IMG/VR virus record: IMGVR_UViG_3300014325_000011
Location: 51,126-115,125 of that record
Strand: one strand, 5' to 3'
Length of the DNA: 64,000 bases
From: a virus
In this document: piece by piece, positions 54,061 through 61,611 of the stretch
Layout of the letters: every line of letters begins with the position of its first letter
Position numbering within the stretch: the first letter of the stretch is position 1
Program-made: the position numbers and the translations under genes
The notes under the pieces: generated by a model
Database searches by the model: none
Told to the model about the DNA's origin: nothing
Seen by the model: the letters and a program-made list of their open reading frames with translations, nothing else

Positions 54061-55022
54061 GCTGCGACCTCAAACAGACCCGACTCGGGCTCGGCCGGCC
54101 GTCGTGGAGGAACCCTAGATGGACCCCGGTAGCCGGATACCTCTCGGCAAGCTCGAACCCGGGCCAGCGGTGAATCCTCGACCTCGCCCAGAGTCCACGA
54201 ACAGTCCCACAGCCCGGCACGGCTATGGAGCCTCTGCCGCCAGCCCTCCGCGAACGCCGGACAGTTCGCCTCCGAAACGTGGGTCGGTGTGCAGCCAGCC
54301 TTGAACCTGCCGTCGAACGACCAGGCCATCGAGTCGGCGGAGGCGAGCATCCGGCCGTAGCGGACCAGACCGCTGGTCTTACAGCCGAAGCCGTGCAGGG
54401 GAAACTCGGCGGCGAACGCGGCGACGATGGCGCCGATCTCGGCGGTGTCCTGCCGGCGGCATACCGATCCGAGGCCGACAAGTTCGTAGGCGTGGAGGTC
54501 AACCCCGGCCTGTGCGTACAGGTCGGCGCAGTGCTCGTAGTCGCCCAGCGTCCAACCCTGAAGCACTGGCATGACGGGGCACGACTCGTCCGACACCTTC
54601 GGCCACAGGGCCCGCAGCGTCTGGAAGTTGTCGACTGTGCGGGCCTGATGCTCGCGGACCGTCAAGCCGGTCTTGGCCAGCATGAACGGCTCACACATCC
54701 AGTCCTGTGGCGCCGCCCAGTCCATCCGTCCAACCGTCGCCTCGTAGCGGGCCAGCGCCTCCACATAGGCCTGTGGTGGCGTGCGCCACTCGCCATATTT
54801 CGACAGTTCGGTGAACCCACCGGAGTCGATTGCGTAGGGGCCGACGGCCTTTGCCGGCGAGGTGATCGGCGCGAGAGCGCGATGCGAGACGAACAGGGGC
54901 CAGCGTGCCCAGCCCAACCATGATGGGTGATGGCTGCCCAGGTAGAAGCACATCCCGTCCGTGGATGTGTGCTGGTCCAGTCCGTCGATGTCAGCTTCGT
55001 CGAACAGCGTTATGCCGGTCAT
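54057..55022 (-). CDS. DpdA-like DNA 7-deazaguanine transglycosylase
   Basis: ATG 55022 gives 321 residues. TGT-fold motifs are visible: PYAIDSGGFTELSKYGEWRT with the catalytic-type Asp (DSGGF), DWAAPQDWMCEPFMLAKTGL, PVMPVLQGWTLGDYEHC, ELVGLGSVCRRQDT, and FPLHGFGCKTSGL, MAWSFDGR. Bacterial tRNA-guanine transglycosylases and the DNA-acting DpdA proteins share these. The phage setting and lack of tRNA-type zinc motif favour DpdA, which exchanges guanine in DNA for preQ0-type bases. No preQ0 biosynthesis gene is in the window, so the base would come from the host. Confidence 0.75.
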   Translation of the reverse strand: MTGITLFDEADIDGLDQHTSTDGMCFYLGSHHPSWLGWARWPLFVSHRALAPITSPAKAVGPYAIDSGGFTELSKYGEWRTPPQAYVEALARYEATVGRMDWAAPQDWMCEPFMLAKTGLTVREHQARTVDNFQTLRALWPKVSDESCPVMPVLQGWTLGDYEHCADLYAQAGVDLHAYELVGLGSVCRRQDTAEIGAIVAAFAAEFPLHGFGCKTSGLVRYGRMLASADSMAWSFDGRFKAGCTPTHVSEANCPAFAEGWRQRLHSRAGLWDCSWTLGEVEDSPLARVRACREVSGYRGPSRVPPRRPAEPESGLFEVAA

Positions 55023-55375
55023 GCGACACCGGCCTTCCGGTCGTACACGGTGATCCAATCGTGAAGCCCCGACCACTGAACCGGCCGATGCTCGGCCACC
55101 TCGACCCACCCCTTGTCGAGCGCGGCGAAGAAGTTGTCGTCCGCGCAGCAGCCGCCGTCACCCTCACCGATGTAGATGACCCGGTTGCCGGTGTAGAAGT
55201 CGAGCGCGGCGGCGGCCATCGGCGAACCGTAGGGCGGCCAGCAAAGGAACAGCGCCCGGTCCGGGAAGTCTTTCGCCGCCCGGGTGTAGCCGGTGGCCAC
55301 CGGGTGGTAGGTGGCACGGAGCCGCTGGCCGACGGGCAGCTTGCCGATCGGCGCCAGGTCCAGCGAATCAGACAT
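55019..55375 (-). CDS. Methyltransferase-like small protein next to DpdA
   Basis: ATG 55375 gives 118 residues with DRALFLCWPPYGSPMAAAAL, NRVIYIGEGDGGCCADDNFF. The CWPPY resembles the catalytic (D/N/S)PP(Y/F) loop of DNA methyltransferases, and the rest looks like half of a Rossmann fold. A complete SAM-binding site is not evident at this length. Overlap with the DpdA-like gene suggests a shared DNA-modification role, which is inference. Confidence 0.6.
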   Translation of the reverse strand: MSDSLDLAPIGKLPVGQRLRATYHPVATGYTRAAKDFPDRALFLCWPPYGSPMAAAALDFYTGNRVIYIGEGDGGCCADDNFFAALDKGWVEVAEHRPVQWSGLHDWITVYDRKAGVA

Positions 55376-55706
55376 CGCCATCCACCGCCCGAATCCGCTC
55401 CCGCAGGTCGGCGAGCATCGCCTCACGGTTCGGATCGTCCAAACCGAACCGGCTGGCAGCCGTCCGCTCGCGCGGGAGTAGCCAATCCACCATCACCGGC
55501 AGGTTCACCACATGCGGATCGCCGTCAGGGTCGAAGACGAGCACACCTCGCAGGTGCCGATGCTCGGCCGCTTCTTCCGTAGTGGCCATCCGCCAGCCGG
55601 CCGGCAGATGGTTCGCGAGGTCTTCGATCATCGACCGTTCGATCTGACCCGCTGGAGTAGCAAGACGGGCCTTCGCCCAGTCCGACGTGTAGTCAGGGGC
55701 ATTCAT
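55368..55706 (-). CDS. 112-residue protein, function unknown
   Basis: MNAPDYTSDWAKARLATPAG, EDLANHLPAGWRMATTEEAA, VLVFDPDGDPHVVNLPVM and DPNREAMLADLRERIRAV. Mixed alpha/beta, no Cys. Overlaps both neighbours by 4-8 nt. Function unknown. Confidence 0.7.
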   Translation of the reverse strand: MNAPDYTSDWAKARLATPAGQIERSMIEDLANHLPAGWRMATTEEAAEHRHLRGVLVFDPDGDPHVVNLPVMVDWLLPRERTAASRFGLDDPNREAMLADLRERIRAVDGDV

Positions 55707-55873
55707 GCCGCCACCCACCTACGGTCGTGGGACACGGCCCGGCCCTCGTCCTGCAAGGCACGCAGACCATCCCGAACCTGCTGGACGTCCAGTCCGGTCA
55801 GGTGGGCGAGTTTGCGAGCCCGCACCGGCTGGGAACCGAGGACCCCGGCCAGCGCCCGCTCCACGGCGGTCAT
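55703..55873 (-). CDS. 56-residue winged-helix-like protein
   Basis: ATG 55873 overlaps the end of the Sak4-like gene and the TGA overlaps the next ATG. MTAVERALAGVLGSQPVRAR, KLAHLTGLDVQQVRDGLRAL, QDEGRAVSHDRRWVAA is a compact helix-helix-wing DNA-binding fold, including the RWV end typical of winged helices. Confidence 0.7.
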   Translation of the reverse strand: MTAVERALAGVLGSQPVRARKLAHLTGLDVQQVRDGLRALQDEGRAVSHDRRWVAA

Positions 55874-56976
55874 GCCGCACGCTCCGCAGGGGCGGAGCCG
55901 TTCGCGGCGACCTGCGCCAGCGCCGGACGTGGCGCCAGTTCCTTACCGCGCAACTTCAAAAGCTCACCGAGGGGCATCGTCGTGTCGTCCAGCCCGTTGC
56001 CGACCATCAGCCTGTCCAGCCCGTCGGCCACGGCCTGCCGGTACATCGCGCCGACCTGCTCGAAGGTCGCCGTGTTTGACAGGGCGTCGTCGCGGAGCTT
56101 CGCCGCCCGCGGGTCCTCGCCGCCCTCCTCTGGGAGCAGGGCACCAACGGTCGTTGACACGATGTCGCGGACCTGCGTGTTCTGCGGGTCGAACCGAATC
56201 GCATCGAAGATCAGCCATTCAAGGAGACGGCCATCCGCCTCCTTGACCAACACTGGCTGAGACTCGTCGATCCCCGGGCGGATACCGGCATGTACCGAAC
56301 GGGCGCCGATGATCGTCGGCGGTTCAGTGCGGGACAGCCGCATCCACACCGTCGCGTCAAAGCCAAGGTTCTTCTGCCCGTCGACCCGGTAGTCCTTCTG
56401 CCGCTCGACAGGCTTTCCCGCATCGTCGAACGACGCGATCTCCTTGCCCCTGGCAAGCAGGATCACGATCCCGGGAAAAGTCAGGAACTTGGTCATCAGC
56501 GTGCCATGACGACGATTCGCGTCGTTCCACAGATCAACCGTCGGCTTGACCTCGACATCCTCGCCGACCCGGCGCCCCCGCTTCGCGAGCCGTTCCCGCT
56601 GCCGGTCGGACGCCCACGCGGACAGCCCAGCCCACACATCCGACATGGTGTCGACAACAAGGACGGCCGGCTTCTCCCCGCTGTCCTTCGCCCACTGGGC
56701 GTACGCCTTGACTTCGTCAACTCGGCGGACCAGCGTCGACCAGTCGCTTTCACCTTCGACGATCTCGAACCGGGCGCCGGGCCATGCCCCGTACTCGTCG
56801 GCACTGCCCTCGCCTCGGTCCAACCAGAACGTGCGACCGACCCGATCCGACGCGGACAGGATGACGGCCGCAGTTGTCTTCCCGCACTTTTCCGGGCCTT
56901 CGACGAGGACAACCGGGCAGGACACCCGACCGGTTGGGCGGCGGGTCGGAACCTGCGGTGGCTGGGGGGCGCTCAT
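55870..56976 (-). CDS. Sak4-like RecA-fold ATPase (recombination)
   Basis: The 368-residue protein has Walker A VEGPEKCGKTTAAVIL, Walker B PAVLVVDTMSDVW and GIVILLARGKEI, DATVWMRLSRTE in the RecA-like core; C-terminal 100 residues are helical. Sak4 proteins anneal single-stranded DNA with a partner SSB and replace RecA-type functions in phages. It lies early in the operon together with Cas4-like and RusA-like genes, forming a recombination set. Confidence 0.85.
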   Translation of the reverse strand: MSAPQPPQVPTRRPTGRVSCPVVLVEGPEKCGKTTAAVILSASDRVGRTFWLDRGEGSADEYGAWPGARFEIVEGESDWSTLVRRVDEVKAYAQWAKDSGEKPAVLVVDTMSDVWAGLSAWASDRQRERLAKRGRRVGEDVEVKPTVDLWNDANRRHGTLMTKFLTFPGIVILLARGKEIASFDDAGKPVERQKDYRVDGQKNLGFDATVWMRLSRTEPPTIIGARSVHAGIRPGIDESQPVLVKEADGRLLEWLIFDAIRFDPQNTQVRDIVSTTVGALLPEEGGEDPRAAKLRDDALSNTATFEQVGAMYRQAVADGLDRLMVGNGLDDTTMPLGELLKLRGKELAPRPALAQVAANGSAPAERAA

Positions 56977-57338
56977 GCGGCCACCGCCAGTGGCGTGACG
57001 ATGCCGTACTCGGCGTTCAGTTCGGCGAGTCTCGCCGCCGACGCCTCCCGCAGCGCGTCCCGCAGCGCCAACATCCGGCGAAGCGACATCATGACCGACT
57101 CGCCGTTGCCCAGCTCCCAGCCGATCAGCAGCAGGTCCAGTTCGGCGTCGTACCGGCCGACAGCGGCCGGACTCGTCGAACCATCCGCCGTGATGCGGGC
57201 CACGGTCGCCCGAGCTTCCTCCCGGTCCTGCGCCGTCGGCTCGATCGAACCGGTCACACCGACCTGTTCCATCAGATCGGCCGACAGGCGCAGAGCGCGC
57301 GCCGTCGGGTTACTCTTCTGGGTCAAGGCCCTCTCCAT
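56973..57338 (-). CDS. 121-residue helical early protein
   Basis: The product has ARALRLSADLMEQVGVTGSI, QDREEARATVARITADGSTS and MMSLRRMLALRDALREASAA. Helical and Arg/Ala-rich, with an acidic middle. It overlaps the Sak4-like gene by 4 nt and follows a hairpin after the HTH gene. Function unknown. Confidence 0.7.
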   Translation of the reverse strand: MERALTQKSNPTARALRLSADLMEQVGVTGSIEPTAQDREEARATVARITADGSTSPAAVGRYDAELDLLLIGWELGNGESVMMSLRRMLALRDALREASAARLAELNAEYGIVTPLAVAA

Positions 57339-57368
57339 TCCTGCTTGACGTCATGGGTGGGTTCAGGG

Positions 57369-57397
57369 CGCCCCTGCCGTGGCTGCGGCTAGGGGCG
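57369..57397 (-). terminator. Hairpin between first and second early genes
   Basis: CGCCCCT (57369-57375) and AGGGGCG (57391-57397) form a perfect 7-bp stem, extendable with wobble, over a 15-nt loop. It lies 9 nt after the HTH gene stop and may attenuate the early transcript. Confidence 0.5.
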
Positions 57398-57405
57398 TCC
57401 GCATT

Positions 57406-57744
57406 TCAAGCGGCCTCAGCGGTAGGCCGTGGATAGCGGCCGGACTGGTGCCTCAGCCGCGCCGCCCACGTCTCACTCGCCGCGTAGACCTCGGCGTCCG
57501 CCTGGTCGATGACGAAGGTGCCGCGCGCGCCGACCCGTTTGGCTACGAGCCACAGGCCTGGGTCTGGCCGCTGGCCGGTGCGGTCCCATTCGTCGGCGCC
57601 AGCGGCGGCGGCCCGAGAGGCGGTTCGGGGAGTGCAGCCGAGGATTCGGGCGGCTTCGGCGGTCCCGATCCACTGTGGTTCGGCGGCCAGGTCGACGGCG
57701 CGGAGGTGTTCTCCGGTGTCGTCGGCGGGCTGGTCGATGTCCAT
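57406..57744 (-). CDS. Excisionase-like HTH protein, first early gene
   Basis: The 112-residue protein carries an HTH_17/MerR-like DNA-binding unit (QWIGTAEAARILGCTPRTAS, AGADEWDRTGQRPDPGLWLV) and a C-terminal segment (GTFVIDQADAEVYAASETW). Such proteins serve as excisionases or Cro-like repressors. Its ATG lies 6 nt after a -10 box, so the mRNA is probably leaderless. It is divergent from the repressor-like gene across the dyad operator, the classical place of a Cro/Xis gene. Confidence 0.8.
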   Translation of the reverse strand: MDIDQPADDTGEHLRAVDLAAEPQWIGTAEAARILGCTPRTASRAAAAGADEWDRTGQRPDPGLWLVAKRVGARGTFVIDQADAEVYAASETWAARLRHQSGRYPRPTAEAA

Positions 57745-57748
57745 GGAT

Positions 57749-57792
57749 CTATTGTCCTAGACTGTCCTTGATCCGTCAAGTATCTAGGACAA
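57749..57792 (-). promoter_or_regulatory. Early promoter with nested dyad operator
   Basis: Minus-strand -35 TTGACG (57779-57774) and -10 GACAAT (57756-57751) are 17 nt apart. The start codon of the first early gene lies 6 nt past the -10, implying a leaderless message. TTGTCCTAGA (57752-57761) and TCTAGGACAA (57783-57792) form a perfect 10-bp dyad around the promoter, and CTTGA-TCCG-TCAAG lies inside over the -35. Confidence 0.75.
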
Positions 57793-57897
57793 GTCGGAGC
57801 AGGGCTGCGGGCCGAATATGACGACCACATCAACAGCCGGAGCGAAACCCTCACACCGCAGCCAGAACAGGCCTCAGATGTGGCACCATGACCCACC

Positions 57898-58881
57898 GTG
57901 GCCCACGACGACGGCGGAGGCCGCTACCTCACCGCCGCCCAGACCCAGCGCCTAGCCGACGCCATGGTCCGACGTCGGACCACACTCGGCGGAGCCGGCC
58001 ACCTCATCTGGCCCCTGTCCCGCAACACCCTCAATCTGTGGTCCGCGGGCAAAGGTCACCGCGCCCAGATCGGCCGACTCGCAGACGTCGACCAGGTCAT
58101 GTGGTGGGAACCAGGCTCGGCCCTCGCCTACGCGCGCGGCGAAGGCCCACTACGACCACTACCGGACCCCACCGACTTCCAGTGGAAGATCTTCGTCGCC
58201 CGGTGTGAGCGGAGGCTCCGCTACGGGGACGTCGCACTCGAAGCCGGCCACCGGGCCGACGGCACACCACAACTCACCGCCGACGACGTCGAACGGTTCG
58301 AGCGGCACCCGCTCTACGAACCGCCCCCCGCCGATCTGATCGCCGCACTCGCCGCCAGTCTCGGCCTGAACGCCGACCATCTGGCCCGGCTCGCCGCAGA
58401 ATCGGTCCAGCCCTCCGGCGACGCCGCCACCGAGAAGGCCATCGGCCGGTTCCTCCACCAGGTCCACAGCCTGCCGCTCCACTGGCAGGCCGCCGTGGTT
58501 GACACGGCAACGTTCCTCGCCGGCTCCGATGAGATCCGGCAGGTTGTCGACCTGCTCGCAGACCTACCCGAACACACCAGAGTTGGAACGGTCCGCACGA
58601 TCCGCCGACTCCTGGCCGACGTGGAACTTCGACAGGTCGTTGAACGGTTCGGCCGCCTCGCCGGGCCTTCACGCATAGACGCCCTGGAGGCGTTTACGGC
58701 GGTCGTCCGCGGCCTGTCACGCACGGCGATTACGGTCGAACCGGTCGACTATGAGGAGGAAGCGGTCGCGATCGCACGGAACGCGGAGGACGAAACGCTC
58801 GTCGAACAGTTCCGCGACGAGCAGGCCGATGATCTGGCCGCCGAGGTCGACGAGCGGCCGGGGGGCGACGAGGCCGGCTAG
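57898..58881 (+). CDS. Candidate immunity repressor
   Basis: The 327-residue protein starts at GTG with YLTAAQTQRLADAMVRRRTT, LGGAGHLIWPLSRNTLNLWS, an atypical DNA-binding-like start. Long helical domains (DFQWKIFVARCERRLRYGDV, LIAALAASLGLNADHLARLA) follow. The second half (AVVDTATFLAGSDEIRQVVD, RVGTVRTIRRLLADVELRQV) could be the multimerisation region. It is divergent from the early operon and next to the operator, the usual repressor position. The repressor call is inference from place. Confidence 0.6.
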   Translation: MAHDDGGGRYLTAAQTQRLADAMVRRRTTLGGAGHLIWPLSRNTLNLWSAGKGHRAQIGRLADVDQVMWWEPGSALAYARGEGPLRPLPDPTDFQWKIFVARCERRLRYGDVALEAGHRADGTPQLTADDVERFERHPLYEPPPADLIAALAASLGLNADHLARLAAESVQPSGDAATEKAIGRFLHQVHSLPLHWQAAVVDTATFLAGSDEIRQVVDLLADLPEHTRVGTVRTIRRLLADVELRQVVERFGRLAGPSRIDALEAFTAVVRGLSRTAITVEPVDYEEEAVAIARNAEDETLVEQFRDEQADDLAAEVDERPGGDEAG

Positions 58882-59054
58882 TCGACGGGGGGCGGCAGTT
58901 CCAAGCCCAGGTCTTCGCGGATTTCGCGGAGAAGTTTAGAACGGAGTTCAGCTTCGTAAAGCGCGCGGGCGCGTTCGAGTCGCGGCTTGGTGGTGTCGTT
59001 TCCTACGGCGTCGAGCGCCTGGATCAGAAGCTTCGCCCGTGACCCCACCGTCAT
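58878..59054 (-). CDS. 58-residue helical protein convergent with repressor gene
   Basis: ATG 59054 starts MTVGSRAKLLIQALDAVGND; the rest is a helix (LERARALYEAELRSKLLREI, REDLGLELPPPVD). The stop overlaps the stop of the repressor-like gene by 4 nt. Codon use fits a gene. Function unknown. Confidence 0.55.
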   Translation of the reverse strand: MTVGSRAKLLIQALDAVGNDTTKPRLERARALYEAELRSKLLREIREDLGLELPPPVD

Positions 59055-59359
59055 TGCCTTGCGCCCGCCGGCCACAGCTCCCCCAAGAGATCGCCAGTGC
59101 CACCACCTGTCGGCCATCGGACATTAGGCGATCGTTCGACATTTGCACAAGATTTTCCGGCAGCCGTGTGTGCCGGTTGTGTGCCCTGAGCAGCCAGAAT
59201 AACAGAGTGTCGCGGCCAATTGGGGTTGGAAGCGGACAGATCGGTCGTGTCGTTAACTGTGTGCCGATCATACGCAGGTCGGCCCGTTGTGGCCTCCTTG
59301 AGCTATCCGGAACGGCCCTCCACTTCTACATAGGTGTAGATAAGTGTGCCTCCCTAGCC
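59055..59359. other. 305-bp AT-richer non-coding gap with one dyad
   Basis: No gene is supported here. Base composition is closer to balanced than the rest of the window. ACTTCTACA-TAGG-TGTAGA-TAAGT (59322-59345) is an imperfect dyad that could be an operator or attachment-site arm. This gap may contain an element boundary. Confidence 0.4.
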
Positions 59360-59565
59360 CTACCAGCCGCGGGCGCGCCATTCGGCGAGGTGGGGGCGCT
59401 CCCGGCCGAGGGTGGAGTCCTTGCCGTGGCCGGGGTAGATCCAGGTGGTGTCGGGCAGCGGGCCGAAGACCTTGGCCTCCAGGCCGTCCATCAGACTCCG
59501 AAAATCAGCCGGAAGTGTTGTCCGCCCGGGGCCGCCCGGGAACAGGCAGTGTCCCAGCCGGCTAA
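59360..59565 (-). pseudogene. 3' fragment of a metallo-beta-lactamase-fold hydrolase
   Basis: The frame ends with a clear MBL-hydrolase C-terminus: LFPGGPGRTTLPADFRSLMD, GLEAKVFGPLPDTTWIYPGH, then GKDSTLGRERPHLAEWRARG. Homology stops abruptly upstream of LFPGG at about 59,565, just before the serine integrase gene; the missing N-terminal ~150 residues with the HxHxDH zinc site are not nearby. This is how a host gene looks when an element has inserted into it, so the break is a candidate att junction. Confidence 0.7.
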
Positions 59566-59576
59566 CATGACCGACC

Positions 59577-61040
59577 ATGGTGAACGGCGACGAAAACCAC
59601 CTCGAACCCGCCATCTCCTACGGCCGCGAATCCTACGACCGGTACAACGACGAACACACCGTCGACGCCCAGCTCGCCGGCAACCGCGACGCCGCACCCC
59701 ACCTCGGCCTGCGGATCGTCACCGAACGGCGCGACGATGACATCTCGGCCCACGACGGCACCCACCGGCCCGGCTACCAGCAGGTCGTCGACGACATCCG
59801 CGGCGGCGTCGCCCGAGTCGTCCTCGTGCTGCACACCTCACGGCTGTGGCGGGACCGGGTCGAACGATCCAAGGACATCAACCTGTTCGGCACCTACGGG
59901 GTGCGGATCGTCGCCCGCCGCGGACCCCACCTCGATCTGTCGACAGCGGCAGGCCGCGGACTCGCCGGGCTGATGGGCGAGTTCGACACGATGGAGTCCG
60001 AGACGAAAGGCGAACGGGTCCGCGACGAGCTGGCGCTGCGTGCCGCCGCCGGCCGGTCGATCGGCCCGGTGGCCTACGGCTGGCGCCGGGAAAACGTGTT
60101 CGACGACCGGGGCCGTCGGGTCGACTTCAACGACGTGGAGCATCCCGAGCAGGCCGACGTGGTCCGGTGGATCGTCGATCAGCTTCTCGCCGGCAAGTCG
60201 ATCAAATGGGTGGTGGCCAGTCTCAACGACCGCGGCATCGTCGCCCCCGGCGGAGGGCTGTGGCTGCCTTCCGGGGTTCGGAAGGTGGCTCTGCGGCCGG
60301 CGAACATCGCCCGGAAGGTCTACAAGAGTGCGGACATCGGTCGGGCAGTGTGGCCAGCGATCGTCGACGAGGACAAACATCATCGGGTTGTCGCCCTGCT
60401 GAACGATCCAGTGCGGCTCACGTCCCGGTCGGGTGCCCGGCAGCATGCGCTCACCTACAACGCCGACGTCGGCCGGTGCGGGGTGTGCGAGGGACCGCTG
60501 GCTGTCCACACGGTCAAGACCGGGCGACGGCGGACGGCGCATGTGCTATACGCCTGCCAGAAGGGCTGCGTCGGCCGCAACCAGGAGAAAGTCGACCTGA
60601 TGGTCGAAGGGATGGTGATCGGTGTGCTGGCCCGTCCCGACTGGCGTCGCCGGTTCGACCGGAAAGACACCCGCGCGGTGGCAGCCCGAACCCGAGCGGA
60701 GGCGCTGCGGGCACGACTGCTGCAAGCCACCGACGACTACGACGAGGACCGGATCACCCACGAACAGTTCCTACGTCAGACAACTCGGCTCCGGGACCGG
60801 ATCGCCGAACAGGAGGAGATCGCCCGTCGGGCACAGCCCGGGGTGGGGCCGGAGCTTGCCGAGGGGCTGACGGACGGGCCGGTTGAGGATCGGGTGCGTC
60901 GGTGGCGGGCGCTGTCGGCGGGTCAGAAGCAGCGCCTGTTGGCCGCGTTGCGGGTCCAGGTTCGGATTCTGCCGGTGCGTCGGAAGGGTGCCGGGTTTGA
61001 TCCGACGTCGGTGCTGATCGTCGAGTTGGACGATGCCTGA
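59577..61040 (+). CDS. Large serine recombinase (integrase)
   Basis: The 487-residue protein has the catalytic Ser in ISYGRESYDRYND, the Arg-rich active site stretch VLHTSRLWRDRVERS and GEFDTMESETKGERVRDELA, a recombinase domain (GPVAYGWRRENVFDDRG), a zinc ribbon (CGVCEGPL ... YACQKGC) and a coiled-coil region near 390-430. It catalyses attP x attB integration with a two-base crossover. It directly follows the truncated MBL gene and is followed by a small gene under a copy of the early operator. Confidence 0.9.
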   Translation: MVNGDENHLEPAISYGRESYDRYNDEHTVDAQLAGNRDAAPHLGLRIVTERRDDDISAHDGTHRPGYQQVVDDIRGGVARVVLVLHTSRLWRDRVERSKDINLFGTYGVRIVARRGPHLDLSTAAGRGLAGLMGEFDTMESETKGERVRDELALRAAAGRSIGPVAYGWRRENVFDDRGRRVDFNDVEHPEQADVVRWIVDQLLAGKSIKWVVASLNDRGIVAPGGGLWLPSGVRKVALRPANIARKVYKSADIGRAVWPAIVDEDKHHRVVALLNDPVRLTSRSGARQHALTYNADVGRCGVCEGPLAVHTVKTGRRRTAHVLYACQKGCVGRNQEKVDLMVEGMVIGVLARPDWRRRFDRKDTRAVAARTRAEALRARLLQATDDYDEDRITHEQFLRQTTRLRDRIAEQEEIARRAQPGVGPELAEGLTDGPVEDRVRRWRALSAGQKQRLLAALRVQVRILPVRRKGAGFDPTSVLIVELDDA

Positions 61041-61042
61041 TC

Positions 61043-61094
61043 TTGTCCTAACTCGTCCGAATCTATTGACCGATCCAGGACACTATAGGACACT
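61043..61094 (+). promoter_or_regulatory. Second copy of the early promoter/operator
   Basis: TTGACC (61066-61071), a 17-nt spacer and GACACT (61089-61094) align base by base with the promoter at 57749-57779: TTGAC-GATC-AGGACA-TAGGACA are shared. TTGTCCTA (61043-61050) lies upstream as in the first copy. The GTG of the next gene follows 6 nt after the -10, again implying a leaderless message and the same regulator. Confidence 0.7.
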
Positions 61095-61100
61095 GGGTGG

Positions 61101-61286
61101 GTGCTTTCGACCGATCAGACGCCAGCCGAACCGGCCGTATGGACAAGCGGGGACGCTGCCATCGACGCCTATGTAGCTGAGATCGTCGCCCGCTGGTCGG
61201 CGCCCACCGAGCAGCAGATCGCCCAGATCGAGGCGATCCTGTTCCCGGATGCGATCGACCCGCAGCCTGTCCGCCGCGCGGCCTAA
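61101..61286 (+). CDS. 61-residue acidic protein under early-type promoter
   Basis: GTG 61101 starts MLSTDQTPAEPAVWTSGDAA, then YVAEIVARWSAPTEQQIAQI, EAILFPDAIDPQPVRRAA. Helical and acidic in the middle. Its expression signal copies that of the excisionase-like gene and it follows the integrase, so it could be a directionality or regulatory factor. It ends just before a perfect terminator. Confidence 0.65.
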   Translation: MLSTDQTPAEPAVWTSGDAAIDAYVAEIVARWSAPTEQQIAQIEAILFPDAIDPQPVRRAA

Positions 61287-61296
61287 ACCCCCCTGA

Positions 61297-61346
61297 ACGA
61301 TGTTGTGGGGCCCCTGATGAACCTGGCAGGGGCCCCACAACATCGT
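61297..61346. terminator. Perfect 20-bp bidirectional terminator-like hairpin
   Basis: ACGATGTTGTGGGGCCCCTG (61297-61316) and its exact complement (61327-61346) flank a 10-nt loop. It lies between the convergent 61101 and 61354 genes and should stop transcription from both sides; no long U-tract. Confidence 0.8.
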
Positions 61347-61353
61347 CTCGGGA

Positions 61354-61611
61354 TCAGATCCGGTCAGACGCACACCCGGCGGCGAGTTCCGCGACCCGGA
61401 CGGCGATCCACTCGGCGATCGTCAGATCGCCCTTCGACTGGCCGCACGGTGCGCAGCACGGCGCCAGGTTGACGAGCGCATCGGTGCCATGTGGCCGGCT
61501 CCGCGGAATCATATGGTCGAGATGGTCGGCGGGGCGCGCGCCGCAGTAGACGCACATCCCACCGACCTGCGCAGTCAGCCGTTCGCGGCATCCCGCCGAC
61601 CGGACGCTCAC
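61354..61611 (-). CDS. HNH endonuclease (small)
   Basis: The 85-residue protein has the complete HNH layout: MCVYCGARPADHLDHMIPRS with the LDH core, then ALVNLAPCCAPCGQSKGD. It is a minimal HNH nuclease, close in size to packaging-associated or free-standing phage HNH proteins. It overlaps the gene upstream via GTGA. It may belong to the element carrying the serine integrase. Confidence 0.8.
   Translation of the reverse strand: MSVRSAGCRERLTAQVGGMCVYCGARPADHLDHMIPRSRPHGTDALVNLAPCCAPCGQSKGDLTIAEWIAVRVAELAAGCASDRI

Noticed and set aside
59055-61350. Stating a definite prophage right end
   Set aside because: The MBL remnant suggests a host junction near 59.56 kb, but the matched operators at 57.75 and 61.07 kb link both sides; the evidence conflicts.
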